A DNA stretch of 64,000 nt from Anatilimnocola floriformis (GTDB lineage: Bacteria > Planctomycetota > Planctomycetia > Pirellulales > Pirellulaceae), in NCBI RefSeq assembly GCF_024256385.1, contig NZ_JAMLFW010000004.1, forward strand, positions 1 to 64,000. The letters run 5' to 3'. The first letter of the stretch is position 1. Every line of letters begins with the position of its first letter. The notes under the pieces were generated by a model. It did no database searches. It was not told the DNA's origin and saw only the letters and a list, made by a program, of their open reading frames with translations. This document shows positions 52,817-60,758 of the stretch, in pieces. The position numbers and the translations under genes are program-made.

Positions 52817-53602
52817 ATGAACTATCTTGATCTTTTCAGTGGCATCGGCGGCTTCGCTCTGGCGGCTCGCTGGGCAGGACTCACGTTTGAGAACCACTTC
52901 AACAGCGACATCGACGAATACTGCAACCGAGTCTATGCCCATCACTTCCCTGAGGCAATTCAACTAGGCGACATCACGAAGATCAACGGCAACGAACTCA
53001 AGGAGAAGTATGGCGGAGAGTGGATTATCACGGGGGGCTTCCCCTGCCAGGACGTTAGCAGCGCCGGCAAGAAGCGAGGAATCACAGCCGAGAGGTCCGG
53101 TCTTTGGTCTGAGTATGCACGGCTTATCTCCGAACTCAAGCCGCAAGCGTGCATCATCGAAAACGTTCGAGGCCTGTTCAATCGAGGCTTTCAACGAGTC
53201 CTCAATGACTTGGCCAACTGCGGGTATGATGCGGAATGGCGAACTCTTCGAGCCTGCGACTATGGCCTTCCGCACAACCGGCAACGAGTCTGGATTGTTG
53301 CCTACGCCCAGAGCGATGGACGCCCAGCAACTACAGAACTGCCTACGATCTTACGAGACTTGGGACGATTGCTCGAATCTAACGGCACAAATGATTGGCT
53401 GGGCCTTTGGACTGCACGGCAGAGAGCCGAGACCGAGCGGGCATTACGTGGCCAACCACTTGTTTATGGTCGGCCTGATGGGGTATCCGACCGAGTGGCT
53501 TTCAAGCGTGAATTAGCCAGGGTCAAGGCGCTGGGTAATTCGATCTGTCCGGTAATCGCTCGTGACATCTTTGGCCGCATGATTCGAGCGGGGCTGATTT
53601 AG
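52817..53602 (+). CDS. DNA (cytosine-5)-methyltransferase (homologue of 43766)
   Basis: A 261-residue protein. Motif I DLFSGIGGF, IV GGFPCQDVSSAGK, VI IIENVRGL, VIII NRQRVWIVA and X ALGNSICP as in element 1; the middle region (about residues 165-195) differs almost completely in this frame. Preceded by the repeated leader; an upstream TTG at 52790 is less likely. It overlaps the fibre gene by four bases at the 3' end, convergently. Confidence 0.9.
   Translation: MNYLDLFSGIGGFALAARWAGLTFENHFNSDIDEYCNRVYAHHFPEAIQLGDITKINGNELKEKYGGEWIITGGFPCQDVSSAGKKRGITAERSGLWSEYARLISELKPQACIIENVRGLFNRGFQRVLNDLANCGYDAEWRTLRACDYGLPHNRQRVWIVAYAQSDGRPATTELPTILRDLGRLLESNGTNDWLGLWTARQRAETERALRGQPLVYGRPDGVSDRVAFKRELARVKALGNSICPVIARDIFGRMIRAGLI
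53205..53516 (+). other. Conserved +1-frame ORF overlapping the methyltransferase
   Basis: Open from 53010 and ending at 53516, in the same phase and at the same alignment position as in element 1 (both end EWLSSVN). From about 53301 (GLLPTPRAMDAQQLQN) to the end it is about 76% identical to the element 1 frame, mainly with silent third-base changes. In the earlier part the bias favours the methyltransferase frame. Confidence 0.55.
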
Positions 53603-54498
53603 ATGTCGATGCCGACTAGGCCAAGCGTGTTTAACTTGGCAAGCAGCGTGTTGAATGACGATTGCAACCCAGCACCACTATCGTCAGAGTTCAGCGGCAT
53701 CGTCTGCAATCCAACAGGCGTACATCCGTTGAAAGCGAGCGTGCCGCCAGCCGCACCACACGTTACTGCGCTGCTGCTGTTGCCCACACTGACGTAACCG
53801 GTCAGACTGGTATAGCCACCAGTTGACCCAATCAACACAGTGCCGCCAATTGTAATATCAGGCGCACCCATCGACGACGTGATATTCAATGCTTGCACGC
53901 CACCTGCTGTAATCTCAAACGAGTTTGAACCTAGCGCCACACTGCCCGCACCAGTGGCATCTCCGATATCGTTGATGGCAACACCCCCGCCGCTAGGCAA
54001 GTCGTGAAAGCCCAGCGATGAGCCAGAGTCTGTGCCATAGTACTGATCGGCAGCGGGCGACGACTCATCTCCAACCAACTTGATTCCCGAGGAGTCGGAG
54101 GTAATTGACTTCTGGACTTTTACATCAGCGTAAAGGTTCGGCGTGCCTGTGTATGTCAGGTTGATCGTGTCGGTATCAGAGATCATATCGCCGACAGCCT
54201 CTTGTGCTTTTACGTCAGTGAATTGGATTGCATCGACTACCCCAGCGGTAAGTACGTGGGTCACTGTTTCCCCGCCGCTGTAGGCAACACCCGTAGTTCC
54301 TTCCACGCCACGATTAACAAACCACGTCTGCGGGTCTGATTGTCCGATGACTTCAATCAGTTCGTCACCAATCTTGACGATGAAAATGGGGCCGATGGGA
54401 AACGATGTTCCATCGACTACGGTGAAGGTCGTTACGCTGCCGTTTGCTACGGGGCCATCGAGCGTAGTCACGGCGTTGTTTGAGAAGTAATATGTCAT
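53599..54498 (-). CDS. Putative tail-fibre protein
   Basis: A 299-residue protein. N-terminal module TTLDGPVANGSVTTFTVVDG, FIVKIGDELIEVIGQ, NRGVEGTTGVAYSGG shared with the element 1 fibre. The rest is Gly/Ser-rich with a Val repeat (VSVGNSSSAVTCGAAGG), ending in a C-terminal leucine helix. Likely receptor-binding. Start has TAGATA five bases upstream. Confidence 0.6.
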   Translation of the reverse strand: MTYYFSNNAVTTLDGPVANGSVTTFTVVDGTSFPIGPIFIVKIGDELIEVIGQSDPQTWFVNRGVEGTTGVAYSGGETVTHVLTAGVVDAIQFTDVKAQEAVGDMISDTDTINLTYTGTPNLYADVKVQKSITSDSSGIKLVGDESSPAADQYYGTDSGSSLGFHDLPSGGGVAINDIGDATGAGSVALGSNSFEITAGGVQALNITSSMGAPDITIGGTVLIGSTGGYTSLTGYVSVGNSSSAVTCGAAGGTLAFNGCTPVGLQTMPLNSDDSGAGLQSSFNTLLAKLNTLGLVGIDI

Positions 54499-54501
54499 GC
54501 C

Positions 54502-54669
54502 TTATCTAGGCTTGCCGCATCCACAATCTTTCCGCTTCGCTGCCGCCTTCGCCATCCCCACTCTGCAAACTGCTGTCACTCGATGTGGCTCGTTGTTCGT
54601 CGGCACGATGCGCCCGCAGTTAATGCATTGCACCTTGCCCGGTTCGGTTCGCTTGAAATCGCATCTCAT
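54502..54669 (-). CDS. Small Cys-rich protein (homologue of 30039)
   Basis: A 55-residue protein starting at ATG 54669, in ATGA overlap with the upstream gene. CINCGRIVP and CGCGKPR plus CR.G. Probably zinc-binding. A longer upstream reading lacks these signs. Confidence 0.6.
   Translation of the reverse strand: MRCDFKRTEPGKVQCINCGRIVPTNNEPHRVTAVCRVGMAKAAAKRKDCGCGKPR
54503..54508 (-). promoter_or_regulatory. TANATA late motif (TAGATA) before the fibre gene
   Basis: Minus strand reads CCTAGATAAGGCATG; includes the stop of the small Cys-rich gene. Confidence 0.5.
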
Positions 54670-55232
54670 GGAATCGGTGTCACGTCGCAATCGAAACCAA
54701 AGTGAATCAATTCGGCAGAGAAGCGAGTTACCCAACCATCGACGTGGATAGTGCCACCCTCGGTGCAATCGTACGGGCCACCGGTTGCGGCTTCTGGGTC
54801 AGCGCCCAGGTTGCCAGAGAATGAATAACTCCCAATCGGTGGCGTCACGCCGAAAAACTCCTGATCGGTGTCGATTCGCATCGAGAGCCGCAAGTAAGTG
54901 GGCGGGCCACTCTCGCCGATGTTAATGCCTATCCAACGAATGCGGCCTGTTGCCGTGCTGCAAACATTGGGAGCGCCGACGATGTAGCCGCCGCAGTCGA
55001 GCGGATCACTTCCAGTAAGCGGCGTGCCACGGTCAATTGTGATCGTCTCTCCTTCGAGACATCCGCACTCGTCAATCGTGTTGTAAAAGTACAGACTCCA
55101 TCCAGAGGGAACAGAACCGCTACACGCTGGGCATTCACTCGGGCAACAGCAATCAGAACTTGTTGTTCTGATGCCAGTGCCGAACAGCCCAACGTAGGTG
55201 ATTATCTTCCCGTCTCGGGTCGCAATCTTCAT
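54666..55232 (-). CDS. Cys-rich tail-tip protein (homologue of 30214)
   Basis: A 188-residue protein. MKIATRDGKIITYVGLFG, SDCCCPSECPACSGSVPSGW, DECGCLEGETITIDRGTPL, and ESGPPTYLRLSMRI, ending DCDVTPIP. Very similar to the element 1 protein over its full length, with TAATG overlap to the gene upstream. Virion component; role unknown. Confidence 0.65.
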   Translation of the reverse strand: MKIATRDGKIITYVGLFGTGIRTTSSDCCCPSECPACSGSVPSGWSLYFYNTIDECGCLEGETITIDRGTPLTGSDPLDCGGYIVGAPNVCSTATGRIRWIGINIGESGPPTYLRLSMRIDTDQEFFGVTPPIGSYSFSGNLGADPEAATGGPYDCTEGGTIHVDGWVTRFSAELIHFGFDCDVTPIP

Positions 55233-56275
55233 TAGCAGTCCGTTCCCTCGATCAGGCTTTCCCAGTCTCCGACTGGGCCGCACGCTTCGACGTAGATAGT
55301 TGCCTTTTTGCATTGCACGTCGCCGTCGGTGTTAACTCGCAAATCAACGATTGGCGTTCGGGCAACTTTGGCAATTCCGACAACTTCCCAATTCCACTCG
55401 AACGCATCGCCCGGCGCATTCTTCAAGCCAGCACGCTCTAGCAATACTTTGGCGTTGTCGATGCCTGCGTGACCCCTCGGATTTGTTGCAACCGTGGGCG
55501 TCGTTGGTGGCGGCAAGCAGTAATCGCCTTGCACATCAATTACGAAATTGTCGATTGAGGGAGTGCCGCTGCTGCAACAGTCGCCGTTGAGCAACGCAGT
55601 GGCCCGCAACGCTACGTGCTGGTAACTCTCAACGTAGTACTTTCCTTGGCTGTAGTCGTACTTCGCTTGGCCGTAAGCGCCCTCCACAATGTCTTGCTCA
55701 TGGCCGAAGGGAGCGTAGACAAAGAACGTGTCAGAACCTTCGACCGGTGCAATGCCCCAATCATGTTTAACAAGCGTGGCTCGGAACTTCATGTCGTCTG
55801 GGTCGATGGCTTCGTAAGCGTGCCACATAACCCAAGGAGCAAGCATCTCCATTTCCACGATGTCGTAAACGGCTCTCGTCTCGTCATCGCTTTCAGACTC
55901 CGACTCGCCTTCATCAACGAACGAAGCGCTGCCACGCCTCTGACACCAACCCTGATAGCCTTCGAGGCCAACCCAACGATTCTCCAGATTGTCGCCGCCC
56001 TTGTACGGGTCAAAGACTTCGATCTCAGTCGCACCGTCAGCGACTTCCCACTCATCGGACTCGTTCAGAGTCATAATCGCCGCTTTGGCGTGACCATTGG
56101 CCCACGTCAAATCTTCGAGCAGTTGAAAACGAGTCAGCGACTTCCCCGGCCTGCCACTGAAACGTGGCTTGATGGCTTGGGGGCGATTACGTGGCTGACT
56201 GCGTTCGTAGGAACGAACGCAGTCTCGGATACGACGGTTCTGTTCATCGCTGAAATAGACTTGCTCTCCGGCCAT
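55232..56275 (-). CDS. Tail-tip protein (homologue of 30777)
   Basis: A 347-residue protein. Shared blocks: GESESESDDETRAVYDIVEM, WVMWHAYEAIDPDDMKFRAT, PTVATNPRGHAGIDNAKVLL and ERAGLKNAPGDAFEWNWE. Shorter than the element 1 protein by about 75 residues at the N-terminus. GGAAGGG precedes the ATG, which overlaps the previous stop. Confidence 0.6.
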   Translation of the reverse strand: MAGEQVYFSDEQNRRIRDCVRSYERSQPRNRPQAIKPRFSGRPGKSLTRFQLLEDLTWANGHAKAAIMTLNESDEWEVADGATEIEVFDPYKGGDNLENRWVGLEGYQGWCQRRGSASFVDEGESESESDDETRAVYDIVEMEMLAPWVMWHAYEAIDPDDMKFRATLVKHDWGIAPVEGSDTFFVYAPFGHEQDIVEGAYGQAKYDYSQGKYYVESYQHVALRATALLNGDCCSSGTPSIDNFVIDVQGDYCLPPPTTPTVATNPRGHAGIDNAKVLLERAGLKNAPGDAFEWNWEVVGIAKVARTPIVDLRVNTDGDVQCKKATIYVEACGPVGDWESLIEGTDC

Positions 56276-57175
56276 TTAGAACCCTTCCAGCGTTTCAATG
56301 CCAAGGCTGTCGAAGTCTGCTTGCTCGATGACATCCCAGTCCGTATAGACAGGAACTTTCGGTCCAACGAGTTGAGCAGCGCCAGCGTTGTCGAGCAGAA
56401 TCGGAAACGATGCACGCTCTTCGGTTGGGTTGCCGTCCTCGTCTGGCATGAAAATATCAACAAGCACGCCGCCCTTGAGTTCCCGATACCCTTGCTCAAG
56501 GATTCTGACTTTCCATTCGTCATCACGAATGGCGAACTCACCTGTAACGGTCCAATAGTAAATCTTCTTGTCGTCCGCTTCGCCGGTCGGAATCATCGCC
56601 GTCTGTCGTTCGGAGATTTCAATCCCCCGACAACGGCAAGTACGGGCAAAGAAGTCCAGCCAGTCCGAATCGTTGATTTTGTTGCGGAAGGTCTTGGCGA
56701 GATTGCGAGGGTTGTACGGCAGGTTGAACGTGTAAGTGAAGGACTCGATAACGTCCTCGACTTCAACGGGAGTCTCAAACTTATCTCCGGCCTTGTTCAA
56801 AATTGCGACATTATTTACGTCGTGTTCGACAATCTTCGTGTCAGCCGTGTAACCCCAGCGAACGACAGGCGGTTCATCGAGCGGGTTTGCGAATGGCTCA
56901 ACGTCAGTGTTGAAAGTGGCTGTGATCTTGAAGACGATGCCACGCCTGCCGCTGAGACTTGAGAAGGCGCAGTTGGAAGAGACGCACAGGGCCTTCACGT
57001 CGCTGGCATGAGATGAGCGGTTCTGAGGCGATTGCTCACGCCCCACAATGTGGGGCGTGTCAATCGCTCTGTCACTGTATTCGGAAAGCCAAGATACAAC
57101 GTGAGTGCGATGTCCCTTGTCGTCTCGGCTGAATGAGCAGCCAGCGGGGTCGGGAATGTTTCTGAGATGCGGCAT
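56276..57175 (-). CDS. Tail protein downstream of the tape measure
   Basis: A 299-residue protein with AGGAGG before ATG. Position and middle region correspond to 32437-33390. Has SFTYTFNLPYNPRNLAKTFR, DWLDFFARTCRCRGIEISER and YYWTVTGEFAIRDDEWKV, a beta-rich tail protein. Likely distal-tail or tail-associated. C-terminus ends SLGIETLEGF. Confidence 0.55.
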   Translation of the reverse strand: MPHLRNIPDPAGCSFSRDDKGHRTHVVSWLSEYSDRAIDTPHIVGREQSPQNRSSHASDVKALCVSSNCAFSSLSGRRGIVFKITATFNTDVEPFANPLDEPPVVRWGYTADTKIVEHDVNNVAILNKAGDKFETPVEVEDVIESFTYTFNLPYNPRNLAKTFRNKINDSDWLDFFARTCRCRGIEISERQTAMIPTGEADDKKIYYWTVTGEFAIRDDEWKVRILEQGYRELKGGVLVDIFMPDEDGNPTEERASFPILLDNAGAAQLVGPKVPVYTDWDVIEQADFDSLGIETLEGF

Positions 57176-57185
57176 AGTCCTCCTG

Positions 57186-59003
57186 TTACCACTTTGCTAC
57201 TTGGAACTTCTGCACGCCCGTCACAACCTTCACAAGGTTCTCGGTTTGTTTCTTGGCTTCAAGCAGCATCTTGGCCGTGTTGTCTGCAATCTTGTTCTGC
57301 GGGTTGTTGTTCAAGCTCTGGTTGCGAAGGATCGACGAGCGAGCCTCAGCACTTCCAGCAAGCGCTAGGCCTGCGAAGCGGCTCTCCTGCGGCTCGCCGC
57401 TCTTGGCCTTCTTGAACGCCTTGTTGAACGTGTCCTCGTTGATGTCGCCGGCGAATAGCATCTGCGTGAGCCGTGCGATTTCGTCGCCCCGCTTCTCTTT
57501 GTCAGTCTTCACTGATTCACGGACAGCATCAGCGGCATTCTTTCGGGCCTCTTTGTCGGCCTTTATCTTGTCCCGCATTGCTTCGATTTGCTTCTCAACT
57601 GCTTCCTTGGCCTTCTTGGCGCTGTCCTCGCCCGCTTTGGCGAGTTCTTTCTCTTTCTCAATTGCCTCTTCCTTGAGTTTGATCTGCTCAAGTAGGCTGC
57701 GTGCTTGGTTCGTCAGCAGGCTATTGATCTCCTGCTGTTCCAACTTCCAGAGTTTCGCCTCGTCGGTGCTCATGCCCACGACTTGAAGCTGCTCTTGGAG
57801 TTGTTCAATCCACTTCTCGGCTTCGGCCTCGCCCTTATTCATGGCGTCTGCTTGAGCAATCAAAGCATCACGGTTCTTCTTGAGCGATTCAGTGAAGACG
57901 TTCGTTTGATGGTTGTACTTCTCCCAGAAGTCGATACCTGCATTTGACTTCGTGGCGATGCCGGTCAAACGATCAACTTCCGCTCTGGCTGTCTCAACAT
58001 CGGAGCGGAAGTTTTCGATCTCTGTTGTGTCAATGATTTTGCCAAGACCTAGCGCTTTGCTGGCTCGGTTTGCAGCCTTGGTGATTGTCGAAACGGATTC
58101 GATCACTGCTTGTTCAGTCGCATAGAAGCCAGTGCGGGCCAACATCATGGAGTCGTAGAACGCATCGAATACGCCGATGACAACTGCACCGGCGATGACT
58201 GTCACATCTGCGATGTCGTTAATCATGTCGAGCATGTCTTTGCCGGTCGTCTCGCCTTCGGTGAAGAGTTCCACCACTGAGACGAGCGCCGGTGCGAGGT
58301 CAGCAGCGAGTTTGGCGCCGAGTCCCTGCACGACGAACGCAATGTCGTCCAAAGCATCCTGAGCGGCATTGAGTTTGTCAGCATCGACCTGACTCATCAC
58401 GATGCCGAGTCGTTTCGCTCTGGCTTCGAGTTCCTCGATGCCCTTCGCTCCCCGCCCAGCGAACTGAATCGCCTTTGTTCCTGCCTTGCCGAGGATGTCC
58501 ATTGCGAGACTGGCACGCATGCCTTCATGCTCAACGCCTGCGAGTCCATCAGCGATCTTTTTGAAAGCGTCGGTAATGTCCAACTTAGTGAGTTCAGACG
58601 CTGAAAGGCCGATGCGTTCGAGGGCCTTAGCGGTCGGCCCACCGTTCATTGCTGCTTCTGCGAGCAGAATGTTGAGCTTCGAGAGAATGCCTTCGAGGTC
58701 GCCAGCTGATACGCCGCTCATGTGTGCGGCGTATTCGAGGGCGTGCAAATGATCGACAGTCGTGCCGATGTTTTGTGCGAGGTCATCAAGACGCCCAGCG
58801 TTATCTGCTGCTTGTTTGGCGAGGACGGCGAACGCTGCGCCAGCAGCGAGAGCCGCTGCACCTACTGCAAGGCCGACACTCTGCCACGACGGAATCCACG
58901 ACTTAACAAAATCCGTGGCTTTCTCCTTAGCCTTTGCGAGTCCTGCCGTGAGGCCGGAGGTGGAAGCTTGAAGAAGTACGTTGAGAGCGCCGATGACTGC
59001 CAT
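57186..59003 (-). CDS. Tail tape measure protein
   Basis: A 605-residue protein: hydrophobic N-terminal helices (SVGLAVGAAALAAGAAFAVL), RLDDLAQNIGTTVDHLHALE, GDLEGILSKLNILLAEA and long coiled coils. Similar to the element 1 tape measure in the first 250 residues, with the C-terminal half divergent (very charged KEKELAKAGEDSAKKAKEAV). Start has TAAATA five bases upstream. Confidence 0.85.
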   Translation of the reverse strand: MAVIGALNVLLQASTSGLTAGLAKAKEKATDFVKSWIPSWQSVGLAVGAAALAAGAAFAVLAKQAADNAGRLDDLAQNIGTTVDHLHALEYAAHMSGVSAGDLEGILSKLNILLAEAAMNGGPTAKALERIGLSASELTKLDITDAFKKIADGLAGVEHEGMRASLAMDILGKAGTKAIQFAGRGAKGIEELEARAKRLGIVMSQVDADKLNAAQDALDDIAFVVQGLGAKLAADLAPALVSVVELFTEGETTGKDMLDMINDIADVTVIAGAVVIGVFDAFYDSMMLARTGFYATEQAVIESVSTITKAANRASKALGLGKIIDTTEIENFRSDVETARAEVDRLTGIATKSNAGIDFWEKYNHQTNVFTESLKKNRDALIAQADAMNKGEAEAEKWIEQLQEQLQVVGMSTDEAKLWKLEQQEINSLLTNQARSLLEQIKLKEEAIEKEKELAKAGEDSAKKAKEAVEKQIEAMRDKIKADKEARKNAADAVRESVKTDKEKRGDEIARLTQMLFAGDINEDTFNKAFKKAKSGEPQESRFAGLALAGSAEARSSILRNQSLNNNPQNKIADNTAKMLLEAKKQTENLVKVVTGVQKFQVAKW

Positions 59004-59008
59004 GTTGG

Positions 59009-59014
59009 TATTTA
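59009..59014 (-). promoter_or_regulatory. TANATA late motif (TAAATA) before tape measure
   Basis: Minus strand reads GGCTAAATACCAACATG; includes the stop of the HNH gene. Confidence 0.5.
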
Positions 59015-59497
59015 GCCAACGAGCCGACCTTCTTCATCGACATTGCATCGCTCAATTCCAGACAGGTCTAGTCCCCCAGCATGATGGCGCCTATGGCAGT
59101 TTCCGCACAGCACAACGCATTTATTGATTTCAGCAACTACCGCCGTCACGGGCTTTCCCGACATCTGCGAGACGCAATGTGACTTCGGTTCAATGTGGTG
59201 ATAATCAAGTTGTTCAGCAGAGAACGCCTTGCACCAGCCGCAATCGGGATTCATGCAGCCGTACATCAACTTCACTTGCGAAATTAACGCATAGAACCGC
59301 AATCGCCTTTGTTGCCAAGAGCCGTGTCGGCCTTTCTTGTGATTGGGGTGGCTGGGTTCGTAGCCGCACTGTCGCCTACGAGTCTTGCGATAATCGTTGT
59401 ACTTGGCCCTGTTGGCGACTTTGTACGCCCGAAACTGTTCCTTGTTGTTTGCGTAGTACGCTCGCATCCGCTCTTTGTCTTTTTCACTAACACTCAT
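59012..59497 (-). CDS. Inserted HNH endonuclease
   Basis: A 161-residue protein with YGCMNPDCGWCKAFSAEQLD, YHHIEP and INKCVVLCGNCHRRHHAG, the zinc-binding Cys and His of the HNH fold. The N-terminus is very charged (KERMRAYYANNKEQFRAYK). It sits between chaperone and tape measure, where element 1 has no gene, which suggests a freestanding homing endonuclease. Start has a TAGAGT variant of the motif. Confidence 0.85.
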   Translation of the reverse strand: MSVSEKDKERMRAYYANNKEQFRAYKVANRAKYNDYRKTRRRQCGYEPSHPNHKKGRHGSWQQRRLRFYALISQVKLMYGCMNPDCGWCKAFSAEQLDYHHIEPKSHCVSQMSGKPVTAVVAEINKCVVLCGNCHRRHHAGGLDLSGIERCNVDEEGRLVG

Positions 59498-59511
59498 ACT
59501 CTAGGGTAGTG

Positions 59512-60293
59512 TCATGGAGGTAATTTTTCCGTCTCGTCTTTCAGCCTGATTCCCTTGCGGGCAAACATTCTGTTGGTTTTCTCAATCTCGGCTGCAATAT
59601 CCTGGTCCTCGCTCTCGTCGATGGGCTGTTCAGGCTTCCGAGGAATCGGCATCAGCGATTCGAGTTCAATGGAGTTGTCGGAACTGACGTAATGGGGAAG
59701 TGCGATAGTCGCCGTCTGTCGCCATTCGTCACCGAATGGCTCCAACCGGTAGAACGCAAATTGCTCTATGAAATCCTCGTAGGTGATTTCAGAAAGGAGC
59801 TGCCGCTTGGTCTTGCCCAGTTTGAGCGCCCAGCGAAGTAGGAAACGAAGATGCTCGTTGTCCTCGATTAGTTTTTTTTAGCGTCGGCGTCTGCTTCGAC
59901 GGTTGCGTTGTCGAACGAGTGGTAGAAAGCGACATCAACCAAGCCGTTGTAGATGGCGGTTGGGAATGCGGCCACGGTGTCACGTTCGGCCAGAGAGAAG
60001 TGCGGCTCACCTGCTTCATCGCAGAGTGAGAGCGTCAGAACGTCGAGCTGCATTTCAGCATTGCGACGGTCCTCCTGATGGGCCTTGGCTTTGGCATCAA
60101 CCGAGAGACTGCGACGTTCGGCCAGTGTGAGCTTCTTGCGTCTCTCTGGCTTGTCTTCAATGAACGGCCTAATGTACTTGTCGGTCAGATCGATCTTTGC
60201 GAGTTGGCCGATTCGCCGCAGGTGGAACGTATCGCTCCCAATGGTCACGGCTTTAATTGGCTCGCACAATGCGAGCAGAGTTTCTTTGTCCAA
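59512..60293 (-). CDS. Tail assembly chaperone with -1 frameshift extension
   Basis: Start is TTG at 60293 with AAGGA five bases upstream. The zero frame ends DADAKKN at 59868. At A AAA AAC (873-879 in the last three digits) the -1 frame continues LIEDNEHLRFLLRWALKLGK and FAFYRLEPFGDEWRQ to a stop at 59512, with no stop between. The fusion has the YRLEPFG of gpT-type extensions. Same strategy as element 1 but with a different slip heptamer and almost no sequence similarity. Confidence 0.87.
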
Positions 60294-60301
60294 TTGATTC
60301 C

Positions 60302-60712
60302 TTACGAGGTGACGGCGGAGCTGCCCCACGCTGGCAGTGTTACGAGGGTGATCGTGCTTGTGCCTTGGGCGTAGTTCGTCGGATTCGATTCGCCGATGTT
60401 GGTGGTGCTCATCCAACCACGGAAGTTGAGGAACTTGTTGGTCTCACCAGTGGGGTACTCGATGCTCATGGCTTTCTCAACGCCGATGTCGTTGAGCATA
60501 TCGACGTGAACCGATTCGCTTAGATCGACGTTGTAGGTGATGGTGACTTCGCCAGGATCAGGAAGAGTCGGCGCTTGAACCACGTTGTCGCTGTCGAGGT
60601 CTGTGGCATCCCACTTTCCAACCGTGACATTGACGCCAGAGATGGAAACTCGATGGGCCACAATGTCTGCCCCGATACGAAACTTTGTCTTGCTGCCCTT
60701 GATGATTGCCAT
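60302..60712 (-). CDS. Major tail tube protein
   Basis: A 136-residue beta-rich protein: SKTKFRIGADIVAHRVSISG, VGKWDATDLDSD, PDPGEVTITYNVDLSES and YPTGETNKFLNFRGWMS. Same position and type as 35767-36252. GAGGA precedes ATG after a hairpin leader; the upstream TAAATA motif suggests its own promoter. Confidence 0.75.
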   Translation of the reverse strand: MAIIKGSKTKFRIGADIVAHRVSISGVNVTVGKWDATDLDSDNVVQAPTLPDPGEVTITYNVDLSESVHVDMLNDIGVEKAMSIEYPTGETNKFLNFRGWMSTTNIGESNPTNYAQGTSTITLVTLPAWGSSAVTS

Positions 60713-60740
60713 GAGTCCTCGTCTGAAAATGGTGACGAGG
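60713..60740 (-). promoter_or_regulatory. Tail tube leader with hairpin
   Basis: CCTCGT and ACGAGG pair as a 6-bp stem around CACCATTTTCAG, starting directly after TAAATA, then ACTC and the ATG. Confidence 0.5.
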
Positions 60741-60746
60741 TATTTA
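60741..60746 (-). promoter_or_regulatory. TANATA late motif (TAAATA) with leader
   Basis: Minus strand reads CCCTAAATACCTCGTC, 28 bases before the ATG of the tail tube gene. Confidence 0.5.
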
Positions 60747-60758
60747 GGGAAGGCAGTT

